64,000 nt of DNA, from assembly GCA_039000515.1 (NCBI GenBank), contig JBCFYV010000012.1, forward strand, positions 15,530,228-15,594,227, given 5' to 3'. Both the position numbers and the translations under genes were made by a program. Numbering within the stretch: position 1 is the stretch's first letter; the number at the start of each line of letters is the position of its first letter. Shown one piece after another: positions 34,051 through 58,993 of the stretch. The stretch is from Timema cristinae (Eukaryota; Arthropoda; Insecta; Phasmatodea; Timematidae). Below the pieces are notes generated by a model that did not search any database, was not told where the DNA came from, and worked only from the letters and a program-made list of their open reading frames with translations.

Positions 34051-37000
34051 CTCTATACTATACTGGATGGACATAAACACACCTCTTGCAATGGACCAAA
34101 TCATGACGATTAAGGTTAGTCGTCTGCTTGCTAGCGAGGAGATATTTAACGTTTTCTTAAAATGTTCTTGTGAGAAAACGTGTTTCTGGTAAGTAAAAGT
34201 ATTATTGTCTGAAAAGAGTAAATTAGTATACCCCACTTGGCTGAAGACACATTTACATTAATCACATACAATTCAGTTTTAAGGGTAATAGCTTACAAAT
34301 AAGAGTACAATCTTTAATATATTTAAATATGTAGCTATCGTCCATGTTGTTTACATTCTTACAAGTCTACAATATATTTAAAATTGGTCATTAGCTTATA
34401 TAATTGGTTTCAGAAACAATATTATGTTTAAAGTTCGATAGCTAAAATGAATAAAGGTAGCTTAAAACTTAATTACATTTGTTTTAATGACTAACTTTGT
34501 GTAGTAGTTTTACATTCAAAGTATCATTTAGGCTATAGGTTTGTATAAAGTATTACTATATTACAGGGGCGGATACAGATCATTTTCATAAGGGAGTCAT
34601 AATTAAAAATAAAATAGTTTTTTACAATGCTAGACTTCTGCTTAAAGCAGTTTAATAGTTTCTCATTCATATTTAATCTTATGTATGTTTTAAACCGTGC
34701 CCGTCCTCCCCATTTTTTTAAAAATCAAATAGTTTTTATAAACTATTTGTAGGGACCATCCTTAAAAAAAAGTTCACTCTAGACGCTAAGATTAGTCTTG
34801 GCATTGATATATTTTTTTTTCATTTAGATTTTTATAATCCATTTCATGTGTTCCTCACCTAGAAATTTTTGAAATTTGGATGCCCTTCGATGCTATTTAG
34901 AGTGATCCGAATCTGAACGTTTTACGATAGTTAGATACCTCTAGAAGATAATCTTTTAAGAAATTATTCAATATATTACTGATAATATTTGTTTGTATTG
35001 CGCTGATAAAAAATGTATAATAGTATTAACCCATTGCGCCAGCACAAATAAATAGACTGACTGGATTAATAATTTTGCTTAAAAAAATTTTCCCTACACC
35101 ACTAGCTGAAGATTATATTGTGACTTTTACTTAATACATCAACAACACAATTATATAGATGTGTATCACAACTTATTTAATCTGGTTTGGATATGCCTAA
35201 CCAAACATTAGATCCAAACTAACCTTTATATGTTTGTCTGCAGTTCCACTTTGGTCTTTTAAAGCTAATTAATTATTATCAGTTGCATAAACAGCTTTGT
35301 TACTAGTCTATTAGTTCATTATCAGAAATATAGTTACACAGAAAACAATATACGTACCTAAATACACCGTCCCCTTATGGGGTAGGTAAGTAACTATTTT
35401 AAAAATGGTTAAATTTGACTAATGCTTAAAACTAGTAGTCACACTTGAACATGATCTCAACAGCACAACAATTAGTAATTAAGTAATAAGGGTTTCTTAA
35501 CATCAGTTCTACAAGTTTCTGTCTTAGACAGCGCACTACAGGACAGGATGAGTTTCTTGATGTCGAATGAATCATGCTTGACGAATTACTGCCGAGGGTT
35601 AAACAAGATTTTTTTTTTGTGTGTACATTATCTTCACTAATATTAATAGGGAAAACACCAAATTTTTACATCATGGCGTTGTTTTTGTATATTTTGTGTT
35701 GATACTATACTATTTCTTTTGTTGATACATTAAACAAAATATTTATGTTCTGTTTATGCCAAATAAATACACATTTAATTGTTATTTTTCAATAAGAATA
35801 TAGCATACTTTTTTTGTGTTTGCAAAACATTAGTTAGTATTTACTTTGATAAATGTTGTGTAAGTTTAGTTTTATGGAATAAATAAATCTAGTTCTTAAA
35901 AGTCTTCTTTTTATTTACATTTTCCTATTTATTTCATTTGTATTAAATTAAGAATTTAAAGATGCTGTGAAGACAATTATTAGTTATGGGTGCTATTATC
36001 ACTTAGACAGTTCAATTTTTTTTTATCTTTCATTCAAATGTGAAAGAGTTGATGATGGTTTTTACGGTGTTGTAAAATTATGAAGTTTTTCATAACAATT
36101 TGTTACACAATATTTTTAGAATTATAGAAAATTTTTTGCCTCTATAATTTTACTTTATGTTAAAAATACCTGTATTTTACATTTGTCTAAAAAATATTAT
36201 TTTAGAAAAATTGTGTAAGTCAAATAGAATCTAATAACAAGCTGAGCATTTTTGGTAAGAAAATAGTAAAAGTAATTATATAATCAAAATTATAATAACA
36301 GTAGTAATAAAAAGTCACGCAAATAAAATACCTACTGAGCCCTTGAGACCGTAACTTTAGTAAATTTATCTGTGGGTGTGATGACCGCTATTAAAATATC
36401 GTCTGTATCTTACAATCACGGTTAGCATATCGAATAATGTTATTAAATTAATAAAATACAAAAATTGTTTTTCAAATCACTAAAATGAATCATATTCGCA
36501 CGAATTTATTCTATTTAGGTAAGAAAAAAACCCGCTTAAGAGTGAATGAAGTTATGCTAACTCATTCCAAATCAGTTCACTTTTATGGATATGTTTGATG
36601 TTATAATAGGCCTACATGACAGCTATTTAATATTAGTTAATTCATTGATTACATTTTAAATAGGCCTAAATATTCTTTTACATTCGTAGCAGTGAATTTG
36701 ACCTGGTTAAATTAATTTTTGAAAATGGTTTAAATTTTTTCAATTTTATTTAGTAACGTTACCTTTTTATAATCATTACATTAAGAGCTCAGTTTAGGGT
36801 CAGGCGAACTTTTTATTGAGGTTTTTTTAGGCGCATTGTGCCCTAGCTGTAGGCGGTACCATATAACTTGAGTGTAGCTGAGGCTTATCGGCCGGTATGA
36901 AGGAGTCGTAGCAGATTGAACCCTTCCAAGTCGGAGATCATTCTTCCTTTCACCAAGCACTGAGGTGGCTCTGCTCGCATTTCAAAGACTGAGCCACCGC

Positions 37001-37630
37001 GCCCTTCACCTCGTCTTTCAAAGACTAGGAAGGGGATACACTGCATTTTTCCAGTGGAATGGTATCCATGTTTTTAAATGTAAGTGGCTACACAAGTCCG
37101 CATTGAACAGCGCAGACAAATTGTTGAGAGAGCATTGCTTCACATTTTTGAGGTGAAGTACGGACCGTGTAGCCACCTACCACTGAAAATAAATGTTTGG
37201 AAGCTTCCAAACTTTGTTTTCGTGCTAACCCCTAAGCACTGTAGAGATAAGCGAAACAATGATTTTACGATATCGGTAATCACAGTGACATTGATTTTGA
37301 TTTATACCAGTGATTATTCACAGTGATTGGCAGTCACTGTGTTAGCACTTGTAAAACTAGGCATTTCTTTCACAGCTGTTGGATGTGTGACGCTGTAGTC
37401 ATTGTACCCAACATTACATACAAGATAAACAATATTATATACAACATCTTGACACAACAAACATTATTCTTATATATTAGCTAACTTAAAACCTATGCAA
37501 GTAAAAATAAAAATACAAACTTATTTTATAATAGAACTGTCTATAATGAATATAAAAATGTTTTTCTTTTGTTTAGTTACAATAATCTTGTGCTTGTTTT
37601 AATAAAGTGAATTAGTTAAAATCCTACGCT
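34051..37630. other. AT-rich intergenic DNA; one GC-richer patch
   Basis: No gene recognised. ACAGGGGCGGATACAGATC at 34,564 looks like a hAT-style left terminus without a right end. 36,830-37,200 is GC-richer, with an internal repeat (TTTCAAAGACT twice near 36,980 and 37,016), and carries overlapping chance-like ORFs; it could be a CpG-containing 5' region but I see no start or splice evidence. Confidence 0.4.
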
Positions 37631-37633
37631 AAG

Positions 37634-37790
37634 TATATCCTGGCCTATGCGTGATGACTTACAGTAACTAGGTTTATCCTGGCAGAGGAGTTATGGCTTA
37701 AAGTTGTTATATATTCACTGATTGAGGAGAAATGGCTTACAGTAATTAGTTATGCCCTGATAGAGGAGTGGTGTCTTACCATTAATAAGA
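37634..37790 (+). repeat. Four-copy 39-bp minisatellite
   Basis: Diverged tandem units, each TATCCTGGCAGAGGAG- then TGGCTTACAGTAA-like, exactly 39 bases apart (anchor GAGG at 37,685, 37,724 and 37,763). No coding role seen. Confidence 0.75.
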
Positions 37791-38079
37791 ATTAAACATT
37801 TATTGAAAAAAGGTAGTTTAAAGTTAAAATATTTATTTTATTTTAAATTCATTATACGCTTGTACTAATGTCAGATGTGTCGAAATATAACAATTTAATA
37901 TATGAGACATCTTTGATTACTAATAGCATGTGTTTTTAGTATAACTTTTAATTAAAGAATATAAATGTTTAAACTTGATACATTAAATATGTCATAAATC
38001 CAATTACACTAAATATTTTTTGAGGCACATTTGGTTTAATAGTAAAAGAGAGAATACCAAAGAGAATTATGGAAATACA

Positions 38080-38245
38080 TTTTTTAGGAAAAAGACTGCA
38101 AGGGAAGATTAAATAACAGAAAGTGTGGTACTGAGAGGAGAAGACAGGGAGCAAATAAAGGAGGAAGAATGGTGGAATGATAGATGAAGATGGAGGCATT
38201 TTAATAATCTGACCCGGCAACAGGCTGGAAACAGATGATGGTGAT
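38080..38245 (+). mobile_element. 3' end of an RTE-like element
   Basis: In a broken frame it encodes ITESVVLRGEDREQIKEEE, two tryptophans, NDR, then RWRHF, and continues ACCCGGCAACAGGCTGGAAA and a GATGATGGTGATGATAA tail. It serves as the uninterrupted reference for the split copy at 44.7-47.4 kb. Confidence 0.7.
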
Positions 38246-39785
38246 GATAATTAGGTCTGATCAGTTAAAATGTAATAATATGGACTGTATATATTTGCAT
38301 AGCTCTTATTCTGGCTAATTAAATCATGAGAATATAGCTTATAAGTTATAGATTATAAAATAAATTATAACTACATGAATGAAGGTCTTAAAAGAAAGGA
38401 TATTATGTAAAAATATGACAATGGATTAATTGTTATTAAATATAAAAGATTTTAGATACAGTATATTCTGAGAAATGGATAGTTATTCACGCACATCTTC
38501 TCCCTGATATTATTTTTTTAATAGTCTAAATTTGTATCTAAGAACGACAATAATTTATGGTAACAAGATCTCCTTGTATAACCTAAAAAGTAAAAATAAA
38601 CTGTTCAATTAAATTAAATGTTCTTAATTTAAAATCTTATATACCACCCATTTAATATCCTATGGATTTTTGTTGTTGTTAACAAGTGACTTATGTCTAT
38701 TCCTACTAGATACATCAAACACATTTTTACGGTACTAGAAACAAAATATAAGAATAAATGAGGAAAAAAATTAATAAAGGTAGTGAGTGCACTGTCGGCC
38801 CCCACAGGTCGTGGATATGATTCAGAAGCAATAATCAACTCATTGACATGAAGTTATATATATATATATATAGTTTATTGTTAAAGTTACAAAACACACT
38901 AATATCCTGTGACGTGTGCGTGGGCTTGTGTTTAAGTGTGTGTTAGCGTAGGTCCTAATTATTATAGTTAAAAGTACATTCAATTTCATGAAGTTATAAT
39001 AAGGACATGGACATTTATCTTTGTGTTGCAGTTCTTTATGCTATATTTAGTCATATAATATCCTATAAGTTCTTATATATAATTATTTAAGTAGGCGACT
39101 GAGCCTATAAAGCTTACAGCTGTTCAGATTACATACAAATACATTAATAGCCAACATTTTATGAGCTCATTTTATAATATTTGGTAATAAATCATGCATT
39201 CAGCTAAAAACATGCATTTCTGTAATGATTTTTTTTTATATTTGACTCGAAAGAGACAAAATAATATTTAACCAAAATAGTTGCATATTTGGAGGCTTCT
39301 GGTCAGAGGTATTATTCATATCACATTTAACCTATTGCCATTTACAGACTTTTTTGGTTTTACAAGGAATAGAAGCACATAGCTTAAAAAGTTTTTGTTA
39401 AAATTAACACAACATACCAAATGATGAAAAACGATTTTGTAGTCCCCTTAGTATGTTTATTACAGGGATTAATAATTACTACCTGCATCGGTGGGCACGT
39501 GGTCTCCATGGTGTGAGTCCCCAAGCAATCTATACTAACCGAGTAGCTCCTCAACAGTCCTCACGAGCCTGAGTTGACCCCGTTCCAGACCTATTGCTCC
39601 ACAGAAAAATTCTGAAAGCACCAGGGCTCGATCCCAGGGCATCTTGGTCTGTGTTTTTCTATAAAAGTGTTCTTCATTTTCTGAATTCTAGTAGTGTCCA
39701 ACCCAGTGGCTCTCAAACCCTGTTCCACATTCGAAGCCATAGGGAATAACTACATATTCTATGAAATAGCTGTCTTTTATAGCTT
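38246..39785. other. AT-rich intergenic DNA
   Basis: No gene recognised. Contains a short TA repeat near 38,856-38,872. 39,470-39,660 is GC-richer with no readable ORF. Confidence 0.5.
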
Positions 39786-39915
39786 AATACAGAAGTGAGA
39801 GTGGAAAATTATCCAAACTCAGTACATCCAGCCAGGATTTGAGTCTTGACCTCCCCGTCACCAACAAACCAGACTAGATGAGCTTGATGTTTAGTTCGTG
39901 TGCCTATCAATGGGA
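39786..39915 (-). mobile_element. SINE-B fragment (head and body)
   Basis: Minus strand has GGTCAAGACTCAAATCC (B box) and a GATTTAGTCTGGTTT-like segment as in the 8.9-kb copy (ACCAGACTAGATGAGC on plus). The tail is missing. Confidence 0.5.
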
Positions 39916-40135
39916 GTTGAATAATATTGTTGATAAGTGTGTCTAACTAAGAAATCTCATGACTGCTCTACATACAGTTATTTGGCAACTGATTTATTTT
40001 ATTACTAACTGCGCCTCCCATAAAAAAAAGTGTTGACATTTTAAAAAAGAACAAAATTCATTTTTTTAATAACGTTTGAATACATGAACAATTTCCACCA
40101 TAAAGTAAAGCAGAATGAAGTGAGTTTTTCCACTG

Positions 40136-40371
40136 AATGGTCTAAGCCAGGGTGTTGCGCTCATATTAGACTAGACTGACAATGTTAGGAAGATGGGGTT
40201 TCGAATCCCATTTGGGTGTAATGAGGGTAGTTTTTCTTGAATAATTTTCCACTCCCCTACAAATCTTGGTACTTTACCTCTTAATTCTATCCTTCTTATC
40301 CCTAGAAAATTAGCATAATTAGTACATATGCATATAGCCTGAATGGGTATTAAGACTCGGTAGAAAAAAAA
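40136..40371 (+). mobile_element. SINE-B copy, old
   Basis: Head GAATGGTCTAAGCC, B box GGTTTCGAATCCC (40,198-40,210), body with TTTTCCACTCCCCTAC, and tail TAGCCTGAATGGGTATTAAG. Diverged; no target duplication recognised. Confidence 0.75.
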
Positions 40372-40489
40372 GTCATGTACCTAGGTTATTGTAGTGTTAG
40401 AAAAATAGAAACACAAATTTAGCCTATATTCTTTAAAACTGAAAGAACATTTTGGCTTCAACTCCAGCAAAACTTATCAATAGCTGTAA

Positions 40490-40690
40490 TGTGAGTGGTC
40501 TGTCAAAGAGACCGCGGGCTCCTTCTCACTTCTCCCCTCCCCTGTGTACTCCTGCCCAGCAAGTTGTTTTTCTTCTGTTCGACATTCTCCCTCCTCCTCC
40601 CTTCATCGTTATCCAGATAGCCGTGTGCTCGGCCAGCCAACGCTTGGCGGTAGCACTAGCTGGGCCCAGATATAAATTCTAATTTAACTA
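40490..40690. other. GC-rich patch upstream of ferrochelatase
   Basis: A pyrimidine-rich, CpG-containing block of about 200 bases in AT-rich surroundings, about 0.8 kb before the first recognised ferrochelatase exon. It could hold the promoter or 5' exon, but no ATG-led reading frame joins in phase to 41,423. Confidence 0.25.
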
Positions 40691-41422
40691 ATATCTTAAG
40701 TTTTTGTGTTGTGACCACAGGATTTTATCACAAATTTTTTATCTCACAGTTCATAGCTAGGACTCTATAGTTTTAATTTAGTCTAGTTCTTCATATTTAT
40801 CTGGTAAAATGATGTTTTTTGAGAATTGACTATTTTTTTATCTCATTAATGAAAAAACAAACAAAAAACCCCATAAAATCTAAGAGACACTCTTAAAACT
40901 GTTGAATATTTTTTTTCTTCAACATACTCCTATTAATTGCTGATAAATTAGTTCAATAAGATGCTCATGTTTTGGTATATCTTTCGAGTAGTATGGTGGC
41001 CTCTTAAGATTTAGACATGTCTACCTCGGTAGTCTTAGGGTAACGTACTCATTTCAGGACCCAATATTCATGGGTTTAAACGCATATAATTTAATTACTG
41101 AATTTTTTTTGTTCTTCTAAGTAACATTGCTGGTTAAAAAGCCGGACAATTTCGCTTTAAAAAAATCCACCTGGACATTTTATATTTTATGTCTTAAAAG
41201 TAAAAGAGGATTTATGGTAACCCACACAACCACCATGTAGAGATATTGATCCAAATGTTCTACTGATTTAGTAGCTTTTTTTGTATCATTTGATAACACA
41301 GAATCCTCTGAGTCACATTATCATGTACTGCTTGACATTGCAGTTTTTTTTAAACTATAATTAGGCTTAGGATAGCCTACTAATTTATTTGACTAACTGT
41401 AGGCAAGCAGTTTCTCTCACAG

Positions 41423-52853
<11,431 letters not shown>

Positions 52854-52919
52854 TCAACACTATCTATCAAAAGTGAAACAGTTAAACAAGAATTGTGATA
52901 AGACTCATCATAGTTCTAG

Positions 52920-52925
52920 AATAAA
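52920..52925 (+). terminator. FECH: Candidate ferrochelatase poly(A) signal
   Basis: AATAAA about 67 bases after the TAG stop, the first canonical signal downstream. Confidence 0.6.
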
Positions 52926-53017
52926 AACACAACCTTGCGAAACTCAAGACGCTTTCAGCCCTAAACATTTGACATTTTCACTTTGAACTTCCTTCTGGCC
53001 TTGGGATAAAGATATTT

Positions 53018-53990
53018 ATATACTTACTTATTATATGGCATTCAGAACTAGAAAATGTATTGCTGCACTTACAAAAGTATGCCATCTACTCTTATCTTAA
53101 GATAGTTCTATCCAGTCCCCCTTATTACACCCTATCCCTATATAGAGATAGTTTTATCCAGTTCACCTCATTACACCATATCTCATTAAGGTCCATTCTA
53201 ATGTTATCCTCCCATATGCGTCTAAGTCTTTCCTATTGTCTTTTCCACTCTCCAGTAGCTTCATTCCCTTTTGAGCCAACTCTCTTCCTAAGCACCTTGT
53301 TTTCGAACATCCTAGATTTATTTTCATCATGTAAGGTAAGAGAGCATGTTTCACACCCATAGAGAACTGAAAAAAATTATTGTTTTGTATATTCTGAGTT
53401 TTACATGATTTGATAGTAGACAAGATGTTAAGTTGCTGACAAAGTTATTGCATGCATTTCCCCGAGTGTGTTATTTTATTAACTTCAACATCGTTATTGC
53501 TAGTTAAAATTTATCTTAGTTATTTAAACATATGAACTATGTCAAATTATATAATGTTTGCAGTAATCTCTAAATTATTGTCCCTAATCTTTGTTATCTT
53601 TGTAACCATACACATAAGACTTTTCAGCATTCACTTCTAAACCTTTTCCTTACCAGTCTCGGTAAAATTTCTGCATTTCTTGCAACACCTTCCTTACTGT
53701 TACCCAACAATGCCAAATCATCTGCGTATCATAATAGCTATATTGAACCCTTCCCTACTCTCTTGCATTACTTTAATGCTAGATTAAAAAGTAATGAGGA
53801 AAGTGGATCTCCCTGTTTCAACCCATTATGTATTCCAAAAGTGTCTAATAATTGACATCCAACCTGTACCTTGCCATACGTATCAGTCAAACATACCTCA
53901 CTTAGATTGACAGGTTTTTTGGATATCCCAAACTTAACTAAAATTTCATAAAATTTGTTTGTTTTAACTGAATTATATGCCTTTTAAATG
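53018..53990 (-). mobile_element. RTE-like retrotransposon, antisense, 5'-truncated
   Basis: Minus-strand RT fragments in order: NKFYEILVKFGISKKPVNL, EVCLTDTYGKVQVGCQLLD, GLKQGDPLSSLLFNLAL (about 53,770-53,824), YADDLALLGNSKEGVARNAE (53,675-53,735), then ENKVLRKRVGSKGNEATGEW and IWEDNIRMDLNEI near the end. The 3' end has ATGCCATATAATAAGTAAGTA (on minus, about 53,018-53,042), like the end of the 63.7-kb copy. Many stops; dead. It starts about 100 bases past the ferrochelatase poly(A) signal. Confidence 0.8.
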
Positions 53991-54266
53991 CAGATTTAGA
54001 ATAGACAAAGTAGTTTACAAATATATGTAGAAAAATGACGACTATACAGGATCTTCAAGATTCATACACCCTTGTCACATAGGTCATAAATGTGGCAGTG
54101 ACTAGTTATTGATGTTTATAAAACTACAATAGCCTCTGTCCAGTGGTAGCCACGTAAACTGCTTCCCAATTTTTATTTTGCAAGCTGTATCATGTTTGTC
54201 CCCCTATTTTTAACTAAGCTTTTTTTTTGTATCTCTTTACCAGCTATTTAATGTATCTGCTTTTAA

Positions 54267-55002
54267 GGGCTGGTCTTATGACTCCTGAATAAATATTAAT
54301 CTGGCAGATAAATATTTCATAATGGTGGATAAGTTAAAAGTGCGTCTTATGACTGCCAGATAAAATGTATTTATCCATCACATTTTTATCAAGTCTAAAT
54401 ACCTGATAACTTCAATCTGGAAGTTAAAATGGTTGTTACCATATTGACACGTTTTTAATGAGGTTTCACATATCAGTTTTTGTTTTTAGGTTAAAATCTT
54501 GGTTCATGTGTTTAGTAAGCACAGGCCCGGGCTATAACTATATAAAGTTAAAACATTTAATTCACTTTTTTATATAAACTGACAAGCTATTTGTAGAATT
54601 ATATTTATATAAGAACAAATTATTTAAATGTGAGTACAATAAATGAAATTTTGTTAACGTTTTACTCAACTATTGCCCACATTTTGGCAGACACAGAAAT
54701 TAGTAAGACAACTTAGCTTCTGCGCCCACGTGACACCATCTGTTTCCTTGCATTCGTTTAGCCGCCATTATTTAACAAATGTTGAGCATTCTCACCACTC
54801 TCTAGGTTGTAGCGCTATCAGCAGGGCTTATATGCATGCACACTCCATTAAAAACAGTACCAACCTTGCATGTTCTGCAAATCTGGCAGATAGATTCAGT
54901 TCATAAGAAGCGTAAAACATTAGAGTGGCTGATAACGTTTATCTGGTAGTTAACTCTAACCTTCCAATAGCATTATTTATTCGGTAGTTATAAGACTGGC
55001 CC
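54267..55002. mobile_element. Second PIF/Harbinger-type MITE
   Basis: Ends GGGCTGGTCTTATGACTCC and, on minus, GGGCCAGTCTTATAACTACC, followed by CGAATAAATA-like sequence on each side. TAA flanks both ends (54,264-54,266 and 55,003-55,005). 736 bp. The 77-codon ORF at 54,673 shows no known domain. Confidence 0.8.
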
Positions 55003-55181
55003 TAAGTATTCTACAGGAGATTTTCGACAGCTCTATATATATATTATAATTATGGAAATGTTGATCGGAAAACTTTACTTGCTATATTCTTGACCTTATC
55101 GAACAAGTACTTGCCAGAAAATGGCAATTTAGAATAGTTTTTTTCCCGTGATTTAAAAGTTGTGTTATTCTTTTAAATGTA

Positions 55182-55860
55182 TAGTAAGACAGTATAGAAA
55201 ATGTATAGCAAGTGATAGTGAAGGAAGCTGAAGGAAGGAGGATGTATTCACATTGGACTGACAAGAGAACCTCTGAGAATATGCATAAACAGTCACCGTT
55301 TTATACCAATCACAAAGATCTAGATTAACAAGTTTCTTCCCATGCTAACACCCACAACAAAGACTTTTGACTCTTGCTACACCACCAGAATACTCAGAAT
55401 AATCCCTACAGCCACTTGCAACAACTCTCAGCTCAGTGGAAACTTGCACATCAATGGTTAACCAACTACAGACTACCTCCTGGTTTAAATCTGAGATAAA
55501 AAAACTTTTATTATTTACTCATTTAGTACTTCAATAATTATAGTCTTTGTTAGTCTTATAGGTATTTTAATTTTTCAACAAACAGTATATTTCTTCAAGC
55601 CTCCATTCTGCTGCCTCAATTTGGCAACACCACAAGTTTTATTTTTCAAATTCTTCAAGCATGTAGTTTCATAAAATATATTTCTTTGTGTTTTATATGT
55701 ATCCCTTTATAGCAAAATGGAATATTTCCTAAAATAAAAATGTGCAAGTGTGAAGAAATGAAGAGATGTTTGTTCCTATCTAGGCCTAACATAGCTATCC
55801 TTTTTGGTTGGCTTCCTTAACTTACACTTTACTGAACAGTGTTTCTACACTGCCTTACTA
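55182..55860. mobile_element. Foldback element, copy 2
   Basis: Inverted ends TAGTAAGACAGTATAGAAA and, on minus, TAGTAAGGCAGTGTAGAAAC, each next to TA. The core matches copy 1 in the same orientation (CACCACCAGAATACTCAGAA shared). The right flank 55,864-55,925 matches the reverse complement of the left flank of copy 1 (CATTAGGCAATA), so the true element is longer than the inner TIRs. Confidence 0.7.
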
Positions 55861-55925
55861 TAGATTTCCAAGCCATTAGGCAATAATTCATTTTATATTC
55901 AAAAATAAAATTAAAATAAACTCTA

Positions 55926-57660
55926 GAATGTCTCAAAAAGTTCAATAATTTTGGATGGAGATACAGATTCATTCAAAAATTCATTTAAAGCTAATCCCTT
56001 CTTGTAACTTGTGTAACTTTACAAAAAATATACATTTATTTTCATATTTTGTCATTTAGTGCTATAATCTCTTCATCTTGAAAGTTAGAAGTCTTACCTT
56101 ATATTATTTAACTATGGCTCTTTTTTTAAGCTACACCATGACGGAACCCTAAAAGGTAATCTAGCTTTATTTCTGAGTTAACAAAGGGCACATTACTATC
56201 CTCAAGTGAAATTGAGTTAAATTTTGTAGTAACACATTTATTAAACAAATAAGACCTCTTAGCATAAATTGATAATAAAAATATTCAAATTCTGATTAGA
56301 CTTTGCTTTGAATCGAAAAAGTGGACCTTCACACCCCAAATTACAGTGCAACTTTTTTTTTCTAAGTTATTTCATAAAATAAATAATTTAAGTATACTTG
56401 ATTTAAGATCTGTTGTTGGTTTCTTGTATGTAGTTTTCATTTATTTATATATTTGTTATATAGTTGAATACTCTGTGTATTATATATTTTTTACAAACTG
56501 TGGAGCAATAAAATTGATATATTATGGTTTGCTTTGTTTTTATTTACTTTTATTATACATAATTTATGTTAATGATTTTTATGATGTCCTAGTAACTAAT
56601 GTAATTTATGTGTTTTAATAATTTCTCTTCTCATATATCCTTTAAGATGCTTATTATTTTTGTTTTGCTGTTAGCTTCTGAAATGTGATATGAATACAGA
56701 ATCCATCAGGCTCTGCATCCTTTAATATCAGATGAAGACAATCTTATACCTCACTAGGATTAAAACCTAAATCTTTCAGAAGTGGTTGGACACTGTAAGG
56801 GCTCTGTGAATACTAGGATTTCGAGCCAAGCTCGTAATTTAAGATTGAGATCGAAAGTTTTATAGGCTCGTCATTTTTGAGCTTCCATTTGATGTAAAGA
56901 AATAATCAATTTTTGAAATGAAATGGTAAGCATAGGCTATTTAATTTAGATATCGGCATTTCCACTTAAAAATATTTGGTTACTTAACACGTTGATAAAA
57001 TAAAATAAATTTTCAGACTAAAAATGTAAAAAAGCTTTGAAACTATTTCTTCGATCGTTAAACTTATACAACATTGTCGTCCATTTTGAATGATCCTTGA
57101 TTGAAGTTGTATATTTATACTGCAATGACAATAGCTAAATAAATTAAGGAATTATGACAATTTTACTAATTTTACCTAGTAATTTTCTAAAATAAAAATT
57201 TAACATCAGGGATATATCATAATGAATGTTTTTGAACTTATATTTAATATGTTTAGTTACAAAACTAGCACTAATTTAGCTATAAAATTATAGTGGTTAA
57301 GCTGTCTAAAATCAGTGTTGATCATAATTATTGCAATAAATATTTCACCAAACTTACCATATTTAAATTAAAAAGAGTATTTACTATTTCATATTGTTTA
57401 CTAAAAATATTATTTTAACCATTTTGTTTTCATTTTAAAGTCTGAACATCAACTTTTATAAGCATTATAAATTGAATTGAAATAAATTTCTCAATAAGCT
57501 AATTTCTAGCGAGAGCCCATACAAGGCACATGTACAACTCCGCATAAAGCAATGCAGTTAGAATAGAAGACGTGATCATGCACAAATACACTAAGGAATA
57601 ATAAATGAAATAATATAAACCACATATTTTGGGGAAATATTAGCTCATTAATACATCTAT
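55926..57660. other. AT-rich intergenic DNA
   Basis: No gene recognised. The 90-codon ORF at 56,346-56,618 is Tyr/Leu/Ile/Phe-rich, as expected of AT-rich chance translation, and has no start context or homology that I can see. Confidence 0.5.
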
Positions 57661-57663
57661 TTT

Positions 57664-57960
57664 ATTCACTTTTTTTTTAATAGGACAGTGTAGAAAAATA
57701 TTAATATAATGTAAAGTAAGTGATAATGAAGGAAGCCAACCTGAAAGGATAGTTAGGTTAGACCTAGGTAGAAACATTTATGCACGTCTTTCTTAATTTC
57801 TTCTTACACTTTTACACTTGTCACTCTTCAAACTTCCACGGTTGTACATTGTTTTGAATTTTCAGAAATATTCACTCTTCATATGAAGAGACACATTAAT
57901 GAAAAAGGTATATTTCCGAAAATTCAAAACAATGCGAAAGTGTGAAAAGTGTTAAGAATA
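57664..57960. mobile_element. Foldback element, copy 3 (collapsed)
   Basis: One full inner arm of the same family (GACAGTGTAGAAA, then AAGTAAGTGATAATGAAGGA) meets a short inverted part at a perfect palindrome, CTCTTCATATGAAGAG (about 57,876-57,891). The flanks TTGTTTTGAATTTTC and GAAAATTCAAAACAA pair. Confidence 0.65.
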
Positions 57961-57993
57961 AATAAGTTTTCAAACATTTTTTAGACATACCTT

Positions 57994-58790
57994 TTACAAC
58001 AAAGCATACTTTATATAAAAAAATCCAAATGTATGTCTTTTTTTCATAGCAAATTCGTTAATGACTTGTTCATTTGGAATGTTAAACTGTCTATGCACAA
58101 ACACTAGAACTAATCCAGTGAGAAGTTCTTGACCACAGGAGTTCCTAAGGTATGTTTTGAGTCTTCTCGAAGTTGAGAATGTTCTCTCAGCAGTACATGT
58201 TGTTACCGGCAAGGTTGCAAATATTTTCAGCAACACAAAAATGTTCAGGTTAAATTCACTATTGCACTCACTAAGAGCTTCAATGGCGCACACCGATCGA
58301 GCTGATTCATCTTTTCTCCCCCAATAAACTTTCCACATCTCAAACTCAGTTTGCAATAGATCCAAGTCAACTTTATTTTGTAATCTCTAAATTTTTTTAG
58401 ATTCGATGACTTTTCAGAGCAAACAGATGGTATAGAGTTGTATAAGCTGGATAGCATTTTCTTGTGGTTTGTAAACCTACTTTTCAGTTGATCTATCAAA
58501 TCATCCGAAACAGAATAGCTACAGTAACACGAAAATATATATCAGGATCATCAGTTTGGATGTTACGATGATATCTCTGGAGAGATGCCATTCATGGTAT
58601 ACGAATATCTTCATGAACATTGGCCATTAATGATTTGGCTGTTTTGAAATATTTGTAAACTGGTCTTCAATGTTGGTTCGAATATTTTCTAAATGTAAAA
58701 TAACATTCTCAGCATTGTCAACTGGTGACTTTAAATCCCAAAGAGGAAATTGGAGGACTTTAAATATATCAACGTTGTGTTATTTACATT
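57994..58790 (-). pseudogene. hAT transposase relic
   Basis: Minus-strand pieces: VDNAENVILHLENIRTNIED, ASLQRYHRN-like and IQTDDPDIYFRV-like blocks, LIDQLKSRFTNH, then 58,365-57,994 with LLKIFATLPVTTCTAERTFS, RRLKTYLRN and HRQFNIPNEQVINEFAMKK. This is the C-terminal half and dimerisation domain of ZMYM1/PRKRIR-like hAT proteins. Frameshifts and stops break it near 58,245-58,500 and upstream. Termini not found. Confidence 0.8.
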
Positions 58791-58993
58791 TTATGTTTGT
58801 TTTGTGGATATTTTGAATGTGTAACCTCCACAAGAAATTAAATAAATAATACCACTAAAAAACTCCTGATTAATCCTACCCTCACAAACTAAGCATCAGT
58901 ATGGTCTGATCTCCTGGTGATGAGAAGGTCTATTGGGTATTCTGAGGGTAGGTTTCCTTAGTTGGTTTCTCACTCACTCTCAGCACGTGTGTG

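Noticed and set aside
36965..37156. Mitochondrial presequence exon
   Set aside because: Basic and hydrophobic in places, but there is no ATG in frame and no convincing donor; it overlaps an internal repeat.
40452..40682. First exon of ferrochelatase
   Set aside because: The ORF has no ATG, upstream frames have stops, and the GTGAGT near 40,491 does not join a coding start to 41,423.
53060..53362. Plus-strand 100-codon ORF
   Set aside because: Antisense shadow of the minus-strand RTE C-terminus.
56346..56618. Membrane-protein-like ORF
   Set aside because: The hydrophobic composition follows from AT-rich DNA; no other support.
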